Positions 11,989-24,162 of a stretch of 64,000 nt of DNA are shown here, piece by piece. The notes under the pieces were generated by a model. That model was given only the letters and a program-made list of their open reading frames with translations. It made no database searches and had not been told where the DNA came from. The stretch's first letter is position 1, and every line of letters begins with the position of its first letter. The position numbers were made by a program, and so were the translations under genes. This stretch comes from Favolaschia claudopus (Eukaryota > Basidiomycota > Agaricomycetes > Agaricales > Mycenaceae). The DNA lies in NCBI GenBank assembly GCA_037176885.1, contig JAWWNJ010000028.1:124001-188000 (forward strand), in the 5' to 3' direction.

Positions 11989-14069
11989 ATGTCCCATCCC
12001 ATCGCGCTCCCCGTCGCCCCCGGTCACCAGGACTATGTCATGGAACATGGCTCCTACACTGGCGAGAATGGCCAGTTCAACCCCGCAAGCTACACTCGTC
12101 ACTTCCTTGGTTCCCCCATATCCTGGCGCGCAGGCAGCTTTGGCGCCCAGTTTGTTCCCAGCCAATCTCCCACAGCCATGCTTGTTGGCTCGTTTGAGTA
12201 AGCAGACGCGTATCCCTCATATTATCCATAGCTTAGACCTGTCCCGCCTCTAGCCGTATCAAAACACCACAGGACTCGTCCATTCTCAATGCTTGGAACG
12301 TGTTCGACCACCACGGTGAACACTGTCGCAATTACACCTGCTGTGGAATCCATCTTGAAGACCTCCACGCTCTACTTGAGCACTTCGAGGCCGTCCACAT
12401 CGTTGTAACGGATCGCAACCAACCCAGCATCCAAATCCCGTTCAATCCCCAGCCGAATCCGCCAGAACCAGAGCCGTCGCATTTGCACCCGCAGCCGCAA
12501 TATTCGACTCCGTTTGACACAGATGACATGGACCTCGGTGACGCTGACTTTGACCACAACTCGCCCCCGCCCCCATCGACCGCCCCGACAAGCGCAGTCA
12601 CCTCCCGTGCTCCGTCTCCAACACCGTCGCCATCCGGTAGTTCCCGGCCCACCCTCAACATCAATAGCGTCGGTTTCTCGTTCCGTGAAGCCCAAGCCCC
12701 AATGTCCAGTCGCAACCCCGCACCGTTCAGTGCCTTTGCTCGCTACAATGCCGAATACAACAGTCCTGGCAGCGGTGCCGTCACTCCCCAAGATGTAGCC
12801 GAATACGCATCCACTGATCCCTCCGCCATTGCACCTGCCCTTGTCTTTGCGACAGGCGAAGAACTTCAAGGTGACAGCGGCAGCGGAAGTGGCTCGAGTC
12901 ACCCTAGTCCCACCACCGCTCCCACCGGGATTCTGCCCTCGCCCATCCACACACACGCTCATACCTCTACCTCGTCGAAAATGTCCCATTCATCTTCATC
13001 GTCATCAAAATCGAGCTCCAAACGCAGCCCGCCCCCGCTTTCCACCTCGACTTCCGCGCCGCCTTCCCGCGGTGCTACACCCGGCGGCACTCCGCTTCCC
13101 ACGCCGCCTTCTAGTGCCACAGCATCCCCTGCGCCTGCAACTATCCTCCTGCCGCACAAACCTTTCCGATGCCCTAAGCCCAATTGCTCGAAGTCGTATA
13201 AACAGGCGAATGGGCTGAAGTACCATATGACTCATGGGTCGTGCAACTTCGGTCCCGCGAAGGATGTCGAAGCCGTCAAGGCTCTGTTAGAGCGGAAGCG
13301 TGCTGTCGCGCATGCCAACGCCAACGCACACGTTGTGGTGCCTGAGGAAGAGGCGGAGGAAGTGGCTCCCGCGCAGGTTGCTGCCGTCCCAGCTGGCGGT
13401 GATCAGCAGCTTTCGCGGGCGGAATTAGACGAGGTTGAGGCGCGGGTGAGGCCGTTCGCGTGTGGTATTGGCGATTGCACGAGGAGGTACAAGAACATGA
13501 ATGGGCTGAGGTATCATTACCAGCATTCGGGGGATCATGGGGCGTTGGGGTTGAGTCAGTTGGCGGCGGGCGTGCATCCGTGTTTGCAGCAGGGGAGGGG
13601 CGGGCATGCGGCAGCGGCGGCAACGCCGGTTGCTAGTACGAGTGGTGCCCCGAGTGTTGCGGTGAATGGCGGGAAGGCTGCTGCGAGCACGGGGACGTAT
13701 GCTTGGGGGAGTACGCTGCTGCCGCATATTCAAGCGGTGGCGACGACCTCGACTTCCTCTGCGACTGCTACTGCGTCTACTTCCTCCTCGTCGTCGTCGA
13801 CAGCCGCGCAAAAGTCGGCGGCGGCAGCAGCAGCAAAAGGGAAGCCTGAGGCTACGCCGTTTACGCCGCCTTCTTCTGCCTCGACGCAAGCGCAGGGACA
13901 GGGGCAGTTTGCGGGGGCGCCGCAGGCGCAGAATGATTATTTGGCGCATTTGCAGAGGGCGCAGTTTGCGCAGTATCATCAGTGGTATGCGCAGACGCAT
14001 ACTCAGCAGCAGCAGCAGCAGGCGCAACAGCAGGTGCAGCAGCAGCAGGTGGATGTGCAGATGGGGTGA
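11989..14069 (+). CDS. SFP1-like C2H2 zinc-finger transcription regulator
   Basis: Two exons, 11989-12197 and 12254-14069, with the intron GTAAGC..CTAG; the sum is 2025 nt, giving 674 residues. A split zinc-binding motif (CRNYTCCGIHLEDLHALLEHF, about residues 90-115) comes first. A long Ser/Pro-rich linker follows. Two C2H2 fingers come next: FRCPKPNCSKSYKQANGLKY (about 370) and FACGIGDCTRRYKNMNGLRY (about 470). The tail is Ala/Ser- and Gln-rich, with polyQ from CAG runs near 14005-14050. The YK.NGLKYH signature, with two well-spaced fingers after an N-terminal Cys/His pair, is that of fungal SFP1, which in yeast drives ribosomal-protein and ribosome-biogenesis genes under TOR control. The role here is by family. 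Codon use is GC-rich, and long antisense open frames overlap as a by-product. Confidence 0.85.
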
Positions 14070-15861
14070 GGAGAGCGAGGAGTTGGTACGACTTGGTATG
14101 TGTTTTTTCAGATACGTAGGTTTGGACAGGGGACTAACTGGATGCTTTGGTTCGCTTGTAGCCCCTTCCACTGCCCAAAAACAAAACAAAAAGCCACAAC
14201 ACCGACAACACCGACACCCAGAACCAAGAAAATCAAAAGTACCTCTGTTATATGTCTAATATTATGCCATTTTTTGTTGTCCATCCATCTCCCACCCAAC
14301 CCCTCCACTCATCGTCGTCCATCGATCCTTACATACTTACTGTTTGTTACTTACTTGACATATCATTACTCGTACCCGTACTTGCTAATCTCCCCCGATT
14401 CCCTCCATCCGACACGCGGCTGGACTCGCGATTTGTCTGTCCATCTGTCTCTGTCTGTTCTGTCTGCCTATATGAACTGTATCCATCACCCTACCATCTC
14501 GTCTCTCTTCTTCGACGCACGCGCGTGTGGCCGACCCATTTAGTTGGCGTTGGTTTTACTTTACGTGGCGCTCGCGCTCTTCCGTTCCCTTGCTTGTCTA
14601 CCGTAGTATCATACTGTCCCACCATACCATCTAGTATACATACGTATAACCCTTCTTCCTCCTCCCTTCCTCCCTGGCCCCGCATCCTCCTCCTCACTAT
14701 TTTCCTCTCCATACTCCTCGAGAACTAGCTAGCTCCTCCTCCTCCTCCTCCCATCCACAGTGATCTTGGAATCCGTCTCGTCCTTCGTCCTTCGTCTTTC
14801 TTGTGGCTCGGCGATTCAGACTGCGACTGCGATTGATTGATTAGTGCTTACCTAGTGAGTATATATACAGATACAGATACAGATTGAGATACATGAGCTG
14901 CTTTGCTGCTTTGTACTAGATAGAGAAAGATCGATTTGTGCGTTGCTTTTTCTGATTTTTTGGTAGACTTGAACGTTAACCCTGAACGGTGAAAAGACCA
15001 CGGGACTACTGACAAGAAAACAGCTTCCTGGAATGGCCGGTGCCGAGTCTATTTTTTTTTTGCGTGATTCATCTCGGGCTGCGTCGAGATCGGACGCGGT
15101 TTGTTTGCGCTTGATGACGCCGTGCTCGAACCAACATCTTTCTCTCGTCTTTCAGTCTTCTCTTTGGGTTCTCGAGAACATTTCGAGTCTCGTCGCCCCT
15201 TACACTGTACTTAGTCCCGAGTTCATTGCAAGACTCCAACTGGGAACTCTCACAAGAGCTTTACCTATACACCTCAGGCTGGGCTCCTACTCCAGTGGCT
15301 GAGCGCTGAGCACTTCGATCTTCAAAGTCGATTCAAATCATTCAATTGCCCACGCGGATGCGCGTTCTACGATTCACTAAGCACAGCTCAAACAATCTCT
15401 CTGTCTTGCATCTGAAATTTTTCAAAGAAAAAAATGCAGTCTAATTGAAATCAAGACGTGTTTGCAATTGGCGCGTCAAGATTTTCTGCTATTCTCAGTT
15501 TTGGCCGGTCCGCCGTCTGTCCGAGTTGCTCTCTGGGTAGTTCTCAGGACCACAGATGCGTCACGACTATAGCGTCTATCGCTTCGCCTCGGATACACTG
15601 TATAATTAAATCTCTCACACTGATTCAGTGCTTCGCGATTTCTTCCAATGTTCTACTCCAGCTCGGAAAAGAAGAGAAGCTGCGGTGGCTGGGGGATATC
15701 TGCTTCTCGCCCATTACACTCGGTATGGCACAACTCTATGACCCGCAGTATTCAATCAAATCTGGAGAAATGTTTCGAGCAAAAAGGCTTAAAACTCCCC
15801 TTGACAGCAGGAGATAATCCTGGTCGCCGTCTCCCTCACCATACTCAGGCGTGTCGCCAAC
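14070..15861. other. 3' region of the SFP1-like gene and upstream region of the HMG gene
   Basis: 14250-14760 is strongly pyrimidine-rich with simple repeats, including a (CTC)n run near 14733 and GATACA repeats near 14868. It is probably 3' UTR. 15030-15860 holds short frames only; no gene is supported. Confidence 0.5.
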
Positions 15862-16680
15862 ATGCGCTCTTTCCGCCGCTCTTTGCCATATCGCGCTTGT
15901 CGTCGCGGTGAAGCTGCTCCCAGTCGTCCAAAGCCATCTGGTAGGTCCTAATTCAATGCAGCCCCGCCCCGGTGAATCTTAATTTGTGCATATCCAGTTT
16001 ACCATGATGTTAAACCACCGCGGCCGGCGCACGTCCCTCGTCCCACAAACGCTTTCCTTCTGTTCCGTTGCGACCACTTGTCGATTCTAAAGAAGACGCT
16101 TTCGTCGTCGTCGACGCCGCTGAACCAAGTCGACGTGAGCCGCGAGGCTGCTGACGTCTGGCACGCGATGTCTTTGGAAGAACGGCTCCCCTACTATGCG
16201 CGGGCAGGCTCAAAGCGAGAGCAGCAGACTACCAAGAGTGTTGGTGGGCGGCGTCAACCACGACGCAGGAATAGGCCCTCTCACCGGACCGTGGCGGTGG
16301 CGAAGGCACCGGCAGCCGACTCCGATGTGGTCAAGGTCGAGCCCGACGTGCGCAAGGCCGAGCACAACTCTCCTGTTTTGCCGCCCCACGATCTTCCCCA
16401 GGCCGCATTGAACTCATCTGCAACTGAGCGCGCCGCGATCGTCAAGGCCGAGCCTATCGATGAAGCACCAACGACCACCATTTGCCCCGCGGATGCCTCC
16501 CCGTCAATTTTATGGCCGGCGTCCGACCCTCTCCCCGAAGTCGACGCTTCTGACGCTTTCATGGGCTGCCCATTCGAGGAACCGGTGCCGGACTTTGGAT
16601 TTTTTCACCCGTGGGATTTGGTGGATACTGAGGCTCATGCTCGTCGCGAATGCGGGCATGTTTGGGCCTGGGACGATTAG
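15862..16680 (+). CDS. HMG-box (MATA_HMG-type) DNA-binding protein
   Basis: Two exons, 15862-15940 and 15998-16680, with the intron GTAGGT..TCCAG. The sum is 762 nt, 253 residues, starting MRSFRRSLPYRACRRGE. The HMG box spans about residues 37-100. It opens with HVPRPTNAFLLFRCDH and continues through a region that normally holds the second helix to VWHAMSLEERLPYYARAGSK. The third helix is followed by a basic stretch (GGRRQPRRRNRP) that could be a nuclear signal. The C-terminal half is acidic and Pro/Ala-rich and could act in transcription control. The class resembles fungal HMG factors of mating and sexual development, but no pheromone or receptor genes are nearby, so a mating-type role is not claimed. 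Confidence 0.8.
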
Positions 16681-17489
16681 CTTTGTTGGTCAAATGGTTT
16701 CCTCAACTCCCACTCTAATTTTTGTTGTGCTGTTGCTATCATGTTTTTCTCTCTATGCGTTTGTGAACTGTATATACAACTACTCCGAGTCCCAAATCCA
16801 ATCTGCTCTAACCTCTATGGTCCTACTGATTCGGAATACTTGAAAGCGCCGTGAATTTTTAAAAACTTGGAGAAAAGATGCCGCCGACAAGCCGACTGAT
16901 GCATTGATTACAATGATTTCGTCTTTCCTTCTGCCTCCTTGTACTTTCGTCGAGACTCTGGCTGTCGACATAGTTTGCGTGAATTCGTAACAGCGTTTTT
17001 TTAACTACCTTGCCGTGGACACCTGCAACGTCGACGTCGACATCGTTTTCCGCAAAACGCCAGTGAAAATTTTCAAGTGCTGAATGCAGGAATCAGAAAG
17101 ACTCAGAACCCGCATAGCTATGATTCCGTCGACAAGAGCAGCCTACCCTTGGCCTACCCGGATTTCGTTTCCTAGTGCTACAGTTTGTTGTATACTTCTC
17201 TCCTTGTTGTCTCTTGGATCGCTGTCCGAGCAACAATAGGTTTCATCAAATGTGGACCCACCGTTGCTGCTTGCAAGACTTGGACTACCAAAGCTCATGC
17301 GCGGAACAAGAGTTGTTCTTGTTCTTTTATTTCGTGACTACCAATTCCTTGTCAGCTTCAAGTGGCTTTTGTCTACCACCCTGCTTTAAAAACGGGCTTT
17401 TCTCTGCGGTATCTCTGCAAACTTTCACCATCGCCACATACCCATCGACGCATCTAGATCATCTGTAGCGCCTTGTTTCAATCCGTTCT
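16681..17489. other. Intergenic, no gene seen
   Basis: About 0.8 kb without a supported frame. It presumably contains the HMG gene's 3' end and the kinase promoter. Confidence 0.5.
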
Positions 17490-20432
17490 ATGAACATCAC
17501 TTCTCTTCCTCGTAAATGGATCAGCGGGCTGAAGAGACGTCTCAGGAGAGACAAGCGATCCAGCAGCGATCCTAGCTGCGACTCCACTACTCCGTCTACC
17601 GAAGAGTCCCAGACCGTAGTCCAGCAGACCGCAGTCCACGAATTATCTCCCGCACGTCCTCCGATATCTCCGCTCACACTCGAACCATCCCATTCCCAAG
17701 TGTCCATGCCAACCCTACCTGCTTCGGCGACAGCGGAATGCCTCGAGACGAATAGACCCCCTCAGCTCAATAATATGATGGACTCTCGAAGCCCGTATGA
17801 CTCGAACGTGCAGCCAATTTATCAGTGCAACGAGTCCGAATCGGAGTCTTCCGATGTGGGCATCGACAATGTATCTCTGGAGAACGGCGGCACCTACAGT
17901 CATCCCATTTCCCTGCACGACCCCCCATTCACCCCCAGCGAGCCTGAGCGTAGTGACATGGAAGGGCTCAGTGCAGGGCACCACGACAATCTTCGTTCAA
18001 TCGAGTCACCTCATTTCGAGCAGGATACTGTGGAAGACGAGGGCCGCAGTAGATTCAATTTACCTGATATAACTTCAGTCGCCTCCGATGACAGCAGTGG
18101 AATAGAGGGTCAGAATCCTCATCCGACAGTCAAGCGCTATTTGGGGAGTACCCGTTCTATCAAAGTATCGAATGCTCGGCCCCTTCCTTACCTCAGCGAA
18201 TCGGACTCTTCTAGTAGCGTTGGAGATCTAAGTGATATATCTAATGCTCCGTTTACCCTAGAACCGCCTCCCTCCCAAATATCCCACCAAAGCCTACCTG
18301 CTTCGGCGACAGACTCGGAATGTCTCGAGACGAATAGACCCCTTCAGCTTGATGAATTGATGGGCTCTCGAAGCTCGTATGATTCGGACGTGCAGCCAAT
18401 TTCTCAGTGCAATGAGTCCGAATCGGAACGGTCTTCCGATGTGGCCACCGACAATGTATCTCTGGAGAACAGCGGCACCTACAGTCATCCCATTTCCCTC
18501 TACGATCCCCCATTCACCCCCAGCGAGCCTGAGCGCACTGCTGGGGCAGGGCACCACGGCAATCTTCGTTCAATAGAGTCACCTCATGGTGTGGAAGGCG
18601 AGGCCTACCGTACATTCAATCAATCCGAAATCACTCCATCCACCTCCGATGACAACAGCGGAATAGAGCTCCAGAATCCTCATCCGACGGGTAAGCGCCA
18701 TTTGAGGCGTATTCGTGCTATCAAATTCCCAAACGCTCAAATGGTAGGGGGCAGTAATCCCCGTCCTTACCTCAGCGAATCCGACTCTTCTAGTAGCACT
18801 GGAGAATCTAGAGATTTGAATGACAGATCCAATGCACACTCGTGGTTGTTCAACATCGAGCACACCATGGCTGCTTCCTCTCCTGCACCAGAAATTAGCA
18901 TGCTTTTCCTCAACACCACAGAGACTGCTGTAGGTTCGAGGAAACTCGGTTCAGAAGCTCCGCCGTCTTCACTGCCATGGACCCCCACAAAGCTCAGACA
19001 ATTCGGGCGATTCTCTTGCCAAGCTTGCGCCAATCCCGGATCCGCCTTTGGATTGGAAAATCTCATGGGTTCGGAAGATAACGTCCCACCAGGGATTCGA
19101 TCCAGATCCCAACAATTGAGCGATAGCTTACACAGCGTGATGCAGTTTGCAGCAAGCAAAGCTCGCGCTGGTACGGGAGTTCCGTCGGGCCGGATGATGT
19201 TCGATGGATTGGAATATTGGTATATTGCTAGCGGTGGATATGGCAAGGTCTTTGGATTCGAGATCGGTAACAGACCGTATGTCATCAAAATACGTACCCG
19301 GCTTCCAAAGACTGCACAAATCTCGCATGATGAATATCTTGCAGAGAAGAGAGTTTTGGAGCTGCTCAACAACGGACCTGAACATCCGAACTTGCTGCTC
19401 GGTGTGCAATTCTGCGAGAAATTGAACGAGGCGTTCCCTCCCAGAATAGGGATAACAGTTTTTGTGAGCTTTTTCTTTGCTTTGTTGTCCTGACCTGGCT
19501 GATAAACCACGCCAGAAACATCATCCGGGAACATTATCGAATGTCCGGAGTATTATATGCCACGATGATCGAATAGCGACCAGATTATATGCGGCCGTAA
19601 TCAGGGAGATTGTAAGTGCGCCAAGTTGAAAAATTCAGAAGATTAACGTTTACCACCTTCACAAGGCTTCGGGCTTGAATCACCTGCATTCTCTGAAGAT
19701 TATTCACAAAGACATAAAACCGGAAAACATCCTCGTCAGCTTCCCTGGCCATTGCATTATTGCAGACTACGGAGCTTGTGAAATAAAAGAAAATTTGAAT
19801 CCCTTCTATCATCCCTCATCGGACAACATCCACAGTTATGGGGGAATAGTCAGCGAACAATTTTGTCCCCCAGAAATCATGCAGCTCGCTTCAAACGGAT
19901 CTTATGTCTACGATGAAGCGTCGGATTGGTGGTCGCTTGGGGTGACCATATACAGTCTCATTACTGGTGAAACCTGGTCTCGGGAGACAGCACGACTTTT
20001 CCGGGAGGCCCTTGATCCGCATAGACAGCAGTGCATGCGCGAGGCTATGTTTCGTTACGTGTGTCCAGCAGATATTTGCGGACTGGTAATGAAAGTAGGC
20101 ATCGAGATAACTCTGTCAAGATTCTTTGGACTCATGGTTTCTCATATAGATGTGCGAGACGGACCCGAAGGAAAGGATTAAAGACATTGTGCCCGTGACA
20201 GGCATGCTCATGTAGGTAGCATTTTTCCAAAATTCAGGGCGCTGGATCATACTGAATACTGTGCTTGATAGCAATGAATCTGGCGGAATTATCTCAGATA
20301 GTGATGCTCGTGAGCCAAATTTACTCAGAAGCTGTTGGTGAACTGACTTGTTGCTCAGCTTTCATGTGGGTTGGAACGTATCCTGATCATGAACTTGCAT
20401 GGAACGAAAGATATGGAAGCAAACAAGAATGA
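17490..20432 (+). CDS. Protein kinase with a long, internally duplicated Ser-rich N-terminus
   Basis: I read six exons: 17490-19463, 19516-19611, 19666-20094, 20150-20211, 20272-20309 and 20359-20432. Their sum is 2673 nt, 890 residues, and the frame closes. Residues 1-60 are basic (KWISGLKRRLRRDKR). About residues 62-442 consist of two tandem copies of a roughly 190-residue Ser/Glu/Pro-rich unit. The kinase domain starts near residue 575: IASGGYGKVFGFEI (Gly loop), YVIKIRTR (VAIK-type Lys), HKDIKPENIL (catalytic loop, HKD instead of HRD), DYG instead of DFG, CPPEI (APE position), SDWWSLGVTIYSLITG. A C-terminal tail, FMWVGTYPDHELAWNERY, follows DPKERIKDI. All catalytic residues are present, so activity is likely. 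The subfamily is unclear, perhaps AGC-like from the tail; substrates are unknown. Confidence 0.85.
17672..18816 (+). repeat. Two tandem copies of a ~575-bp coding unit inside the kinase gene
   Basis: Unit 1 is about 17672-18248 and unit 2 about 18249-18816. Both encode, in the same order, LEP..SQ, LPASAT, ECLETNRP, QCNESESE, DNVSLEN, GTYSHPISL, DPPFTPSEPER, NLRSIESPH, QNPHPT and YLSESDSSSS. They differ by substitutions and small gaps, all in frame. Confidence 0.9.
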
Positions 20433-21313
20433 ACCCATTTCTGTATCCTACTTCTTAGCGGTCTGAAAGTGTCTGAATTGATTGAATCGATAGTCGCTTC
20501 TGAGAAAGGAAAGTCAAAGCGATAAATATCATCAGTGATGTGTGATGAAAGCGCGAACTGAGAATGATATTTATACCATTGCACAATAGCAAAGCGAAAA
20601 GACAGCAGCGGTATCTTCCAAACTTAGCTATGAAACGAGACCAGTGTGCTTCACGACTGCAGAACTGGAAGCTGTGAAGATATCGACCGTTCGGCATGTG
20701 CCGAAGCACGGGCCGCTATGCCGGCGGCCTCTTGTCAACAGACCGCGGCTCTGAGCAGCTACTCAGTCTGGGCGGCCATACCTACTGGCACTGCGGAGGA
20801 GAGGACGATGAACGCCATGGAACAGTCATTATCTCCCGGCCGCCTTCGCACAAAGTCTGAGCACGAAGCTATCTTCACGCCAGCATACTACGTGTAATAA
20901 TTCATTCACCGTATAATTTTATGCTGCTTTTATGTGTATCCATTCGGACACCATCTAGCACCATTCAAGTTGTGAGCGAGCGCAGACTGACGAGTTATCG
21001 AAGCATAATAAAGCTCCCGAGCTCAATGCAGGGACTCATTCAACAATATTCCGACCCGCAGAGCCTTTTTCCAAGTTCTCTCCTTTTTTTCGCATGTTTT
21101 ACGGCGCCGGCCCCCGCCCCAGTCAACCCCCGCCTACCCCGCCCTCCCAAATTTGGTAGGCATCGTCTCTGACGTCATGCCCTGAACCTCGACTCGGACT
21201 CGTCGGCGCTGGCTGCGGCACCACCATCATGATCAGTTCCAACTTCGAAGGCGCCAGCGGCCGCAGCCTGGAATACATACTTGCATCTCTCACAAGCAAG
21301 CTGTACGATAGGA
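20433..21313. other. Intergenic, no gene seen
   Basis: Short frames only. ATATTTATACC near 20567-20577 may belong to the kinase 3' region. The stretch 20980-21313 is the likely promoter of the next gene. Confidence 0.45.
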
Positions 21314-23355
21314 ATGCTCCCTCCACTCCTTCTCGCTTTCTTCATCGCCGCCGGGTTCAGCTTTCGACTTGGAGCATGCACTCAAGTGCCTTTGAATGAC
21401 TTGAGACTCGAAAAGGGCGGCAAAGTGGTAGACGCCGATCTGTCCTCGTTCATCCAAAACGAACTTCAGACCAACAACGTAACTGGGCTTTCTTTGACTA
21501 TCGTCTTGCCCAACGGCGGCGGCGTAGAGTATGCAGCATGGGGTGATCGCACGGAGACTGGTGATCCTGTAACAGAAGAGGCGCGTTGCTGTTCGTTCTT
21601 TTCGCTCGTACATAGGACTGATTCGGCGACGACATGTTATAGACTATCATGCACCTCGGTTCATGTTCCAAGGCTTTCCTATCTGCCTCCCTTGGTATCC
21701 TCATGCAAGACTTTGCGGACGGCAAAAATCAAACCGCCCTTCCTCCCTCTGTAAGAAAGTTTGATTGGGACACAAAAGTGCGGGACCTTCTACCGGACGA
21801 GTGGATGACGGAAGACCCGTTTGGTACTGAGAAAGCTACGCTCAAGGATCTGCTTGCGCATCGGACCGGCCTCCCCGCGTAAATCCATATTTAAATCGTT
21901 CTCGGACATGTGTAGCTCATTTCTTTTTGGCAGACACGATGGATCCTACTCTCCCTCCGACACGCCGCACAACGTCGTCACTAAAATGAGGCATCTTCGT
22001 GCAGCGTACGAGTTTCGGGAGCGATATGAATACAATAATCAGGTCATCCTTGCAGTTCGTTCATTAGAGGCATATGAAGCTCAACAGAAATAGATGTACG
22101 TCACAGGCGCATACGTCGTCTCGAAATACTCCGGTTTGGCGTATCGGGACTTCGCCGAAGCGCGCATTCTACGCCCCTTGTCCATGAAATCTTCCACACT
22201 CTATCCAGACCGCGCCTTCGCGACCGGTGAATTCACCGAGTCATGGACCACATTCCGACGAAGGATAGCGTTCTTCATGCCCGAATCCGTCGCTGAGCTC
22301 ATTGCAGGCGCGGGTGAGCCTTCCAAGCAACTGTTCTTGAGTAGCATTGATTTACCCGGCCTATAGGCGGTGTTATGTCCAGTGGAGAGGATATGGTAAG
22401 AACAAACCACAGTCTTACACTGGTCCTAACGTACCCGATCTACAGGCAAAATGGGTCAAGACGCTTCTGAATTCTGGAGTGGACCCCACAACCAATCGCA
22501 CGATCATTCCCCGAGCGACTTTTGATCTTGCAACGTCCGCTATCACCATTGCAGCTGACCGAGGCTCCAATCTGACTTCGATACTTGGCTACGGACTGGG
22601 GTGGGGACGCTCGACTTATCGCGGCCATGAGGTAAGCATTCAATTTTCGTCTAATACGTCGGGCCAGATTTTCATACCATCGAAAGCTCGTATCACATAA
22701 TGGAGGCGCCCCAGGCGTTGCTACCATTGTTGATCTATATCCAAACGACGGCTTTGGGTTGATCATCCTCGCAAACACGGCTGTTCACACTGTCACTAGG
22801 AGAGTCGCTAGCGCGGTTGCCGACCGTATACTCGGTCTTCCCAGCGTACGCTCTTCGGAGGAGGCAAAGGTGGAAACCCCGGCCCAGACTGAAGCTACAC
22901 CTGTCGAGCCCCCGACGAACGTTTTGGCAGGCTTCACCGGTACTTACTCAGATCCAGGTTATGGAAACTTTACCCTCTGTAGTCCCCTTTTCCCTACGTC
23001 TGCTGAATGCCTGGCTGTCGTCCGAGACTTTCGATTCGTTGACTCGGCTGCGGGACGGGCGACCGACACGAGTGACCTGTATGCCGCGTGGCCAAGGTTC
23101 TGGGGAACGCATCTTCGACTGGAGCATGTTACTGGGAATAAATATGCCTTCAAGTTGTCAACTCTCTATCCCGATGGATACGGCTTGAATGGCATGCCAT
23201 TCGAGGACTTGTCAAATGCCGCACCGGCGGAGTTCGTCGTTGAAGATGGGGCTGTAGTTGGATTGGGCGTCTTTGTGGCCTTGAAGGAGTCTTGGAGGAT
23301 GAAGGAGGGTGGGAACGTTCGCGACATTGCGGATGTGTGGTTTAAAAAGCTGTAG
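21314..23355 (+). CDS. Secreted serine beta-lactamase-like hydrolase (PF00144) with C-terminal DUF3471-like domain
   Basis: Probable extracellular or vacuolar esterase/peptidase of the class C beta-lactamase fold. MLPPLLLAFFIAAGFSFRLG is a typical signal peptide, so I start at 21314 rather than the in-frame codon at 21281. The family motifs are present across about seven exons: SCSK (SxxK nucleophile, near 21661), YEYNN (YxN, near 22026) and HNGG (near 22700). Also seen are LKDLLAHRTGLPA, GVMSSGEDMAKWVKTLLNSG and GYGLGWGRS. The C-terminal part (LAGFTGTYSDPGYGNFTL onward) is a lipocalin-like DUF3471 module. Introns after LPA, YNNQ, GAG, GEDM and YRGHE close in frame. The first intron (before TIMHLGSCSK) is hard to place with a good GT donor. 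Substrate unknown. Confidence 0.85.
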
Positions 23356-23502
23356 CCCTATACATTTATATAGGTGCGCTCACCCACTCTCGAATTCATT
23401 ATCTCATGACGGTCAACAAAGGTTGTAGGAATTATTTAGTACGAGGTTTGAATTTATAAATATAGCTAGTAAACTATCGTCGCCCACAAATGTCCAAGCC
23501 CC

Positions 23503-24162
23503 TCAATTCGAATTGGCTGCTAGCTCCTCGCACCTCTTTTTCATTGCCTCGGCCATCGTATCAACCGATTCGATGAACGGTTGGCGCATCGACAACATCG
23601 ACAGCATCATGGATGTAACAAATCCGCTGAAGACGGTGACAATCTCGAACTTTGTTCCGCCTTCGACCTCGGTGAGTACGTTCCAATGCTGCGCTCCAAA
23701 AAGCCAGCCTGGCAATCTGTGGGATCCCCAAGCCAGCTCGCTGGGCTTTTGGACTTGCTTCACTGTTTCCGTCATGGCGGACATTTTCACCGTATCGTCC
23801 ATCGTCGGTGGCATGTGAACTTTCAGGGCGACCTGATGTCCCAGAGCGATTTGGTGGCCGGGGAGTGGCTTCTTCGTCGCGTCAATCAAAGTGCTTTCTC
23901 GTCTGGCCGAGATGCATATACGGGTCAGTACATTCAAATTTGAAGATCAGTCGGGCTCTTACATGTACGGATTCCTGTAGTTGGACTCAGTAAGTCTTAA
24001 ACTAACTGCTGACCTTGGAACTTACCACTTGGGGTAGGAGTCGAAATCAACCAGGACATCCCAAACAAATTGTCGAGGTGCTTTGATGATGACCGACTTT
24101 GAAAAGTAAGTCGGCCATTCAGACTCGCGAGGCACCGTCAAATTGGTTGAAGACGAAGACAT
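23503..24162 (-). CDS. SRPBCC (START/Bet v1-like) small-ligand-binding protein
   Basis: Three exons, 24026-24162, 23963-23974 and 23503-23902. The sum is 549 nt, 182 residues. The protein starts MSSSSTNLTVPRESEWPTYF. It continues SVIIKAPRQFVWDVLVDFDSYPKWNPYIRES, the usual polyketide-cyclase/SRPBCC opening with the P..W.P turn, where WNPY is encoded across a 12-nt middle exon. Later segments include ALGHQVALKVHMPP, LPGWLFGAQHWNVLTEVEGGTKFEIVTVFSG, and a long C-terminal helix ending EAMKKRCEELAANSN. The fold makes a hydrophobic cavity that binds lipids or polyketide-like ligands. No signal peptide, so probably cytosolic. It converges with the hydrolase gene, leaving about 150 bp between them. 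Confidence 0.8.
23963..23974 (-). other. 12-nt microexon of the SRPBCC gene
   Basis: Reading the minus strand, CTACAG precedes and GTAAGA follows the exon GAATCCGTACAT. Inclusion keeps frame and produces YPKWNPYIRES, the conserved SRPBCC sequence. Skipping it would delete four residues, N-P-Y-I, so the exon is needed for the conserved turn. Confidence 0.75.

Noticed and set aside
13425..14189. Long antisense open frame (254 codons) opposite the SFP1-like gene
   Set aside because: Composition is Arg/Leu-rich low complexity, produced by the GC-rich codons of the sense gene; no domain and no splice logic.
14252..14728. Open frame downstream of the SFP1-like gene
   Set aside because: Pyrimidine-rich, low-complexity translation; best explained as 3' UTR.
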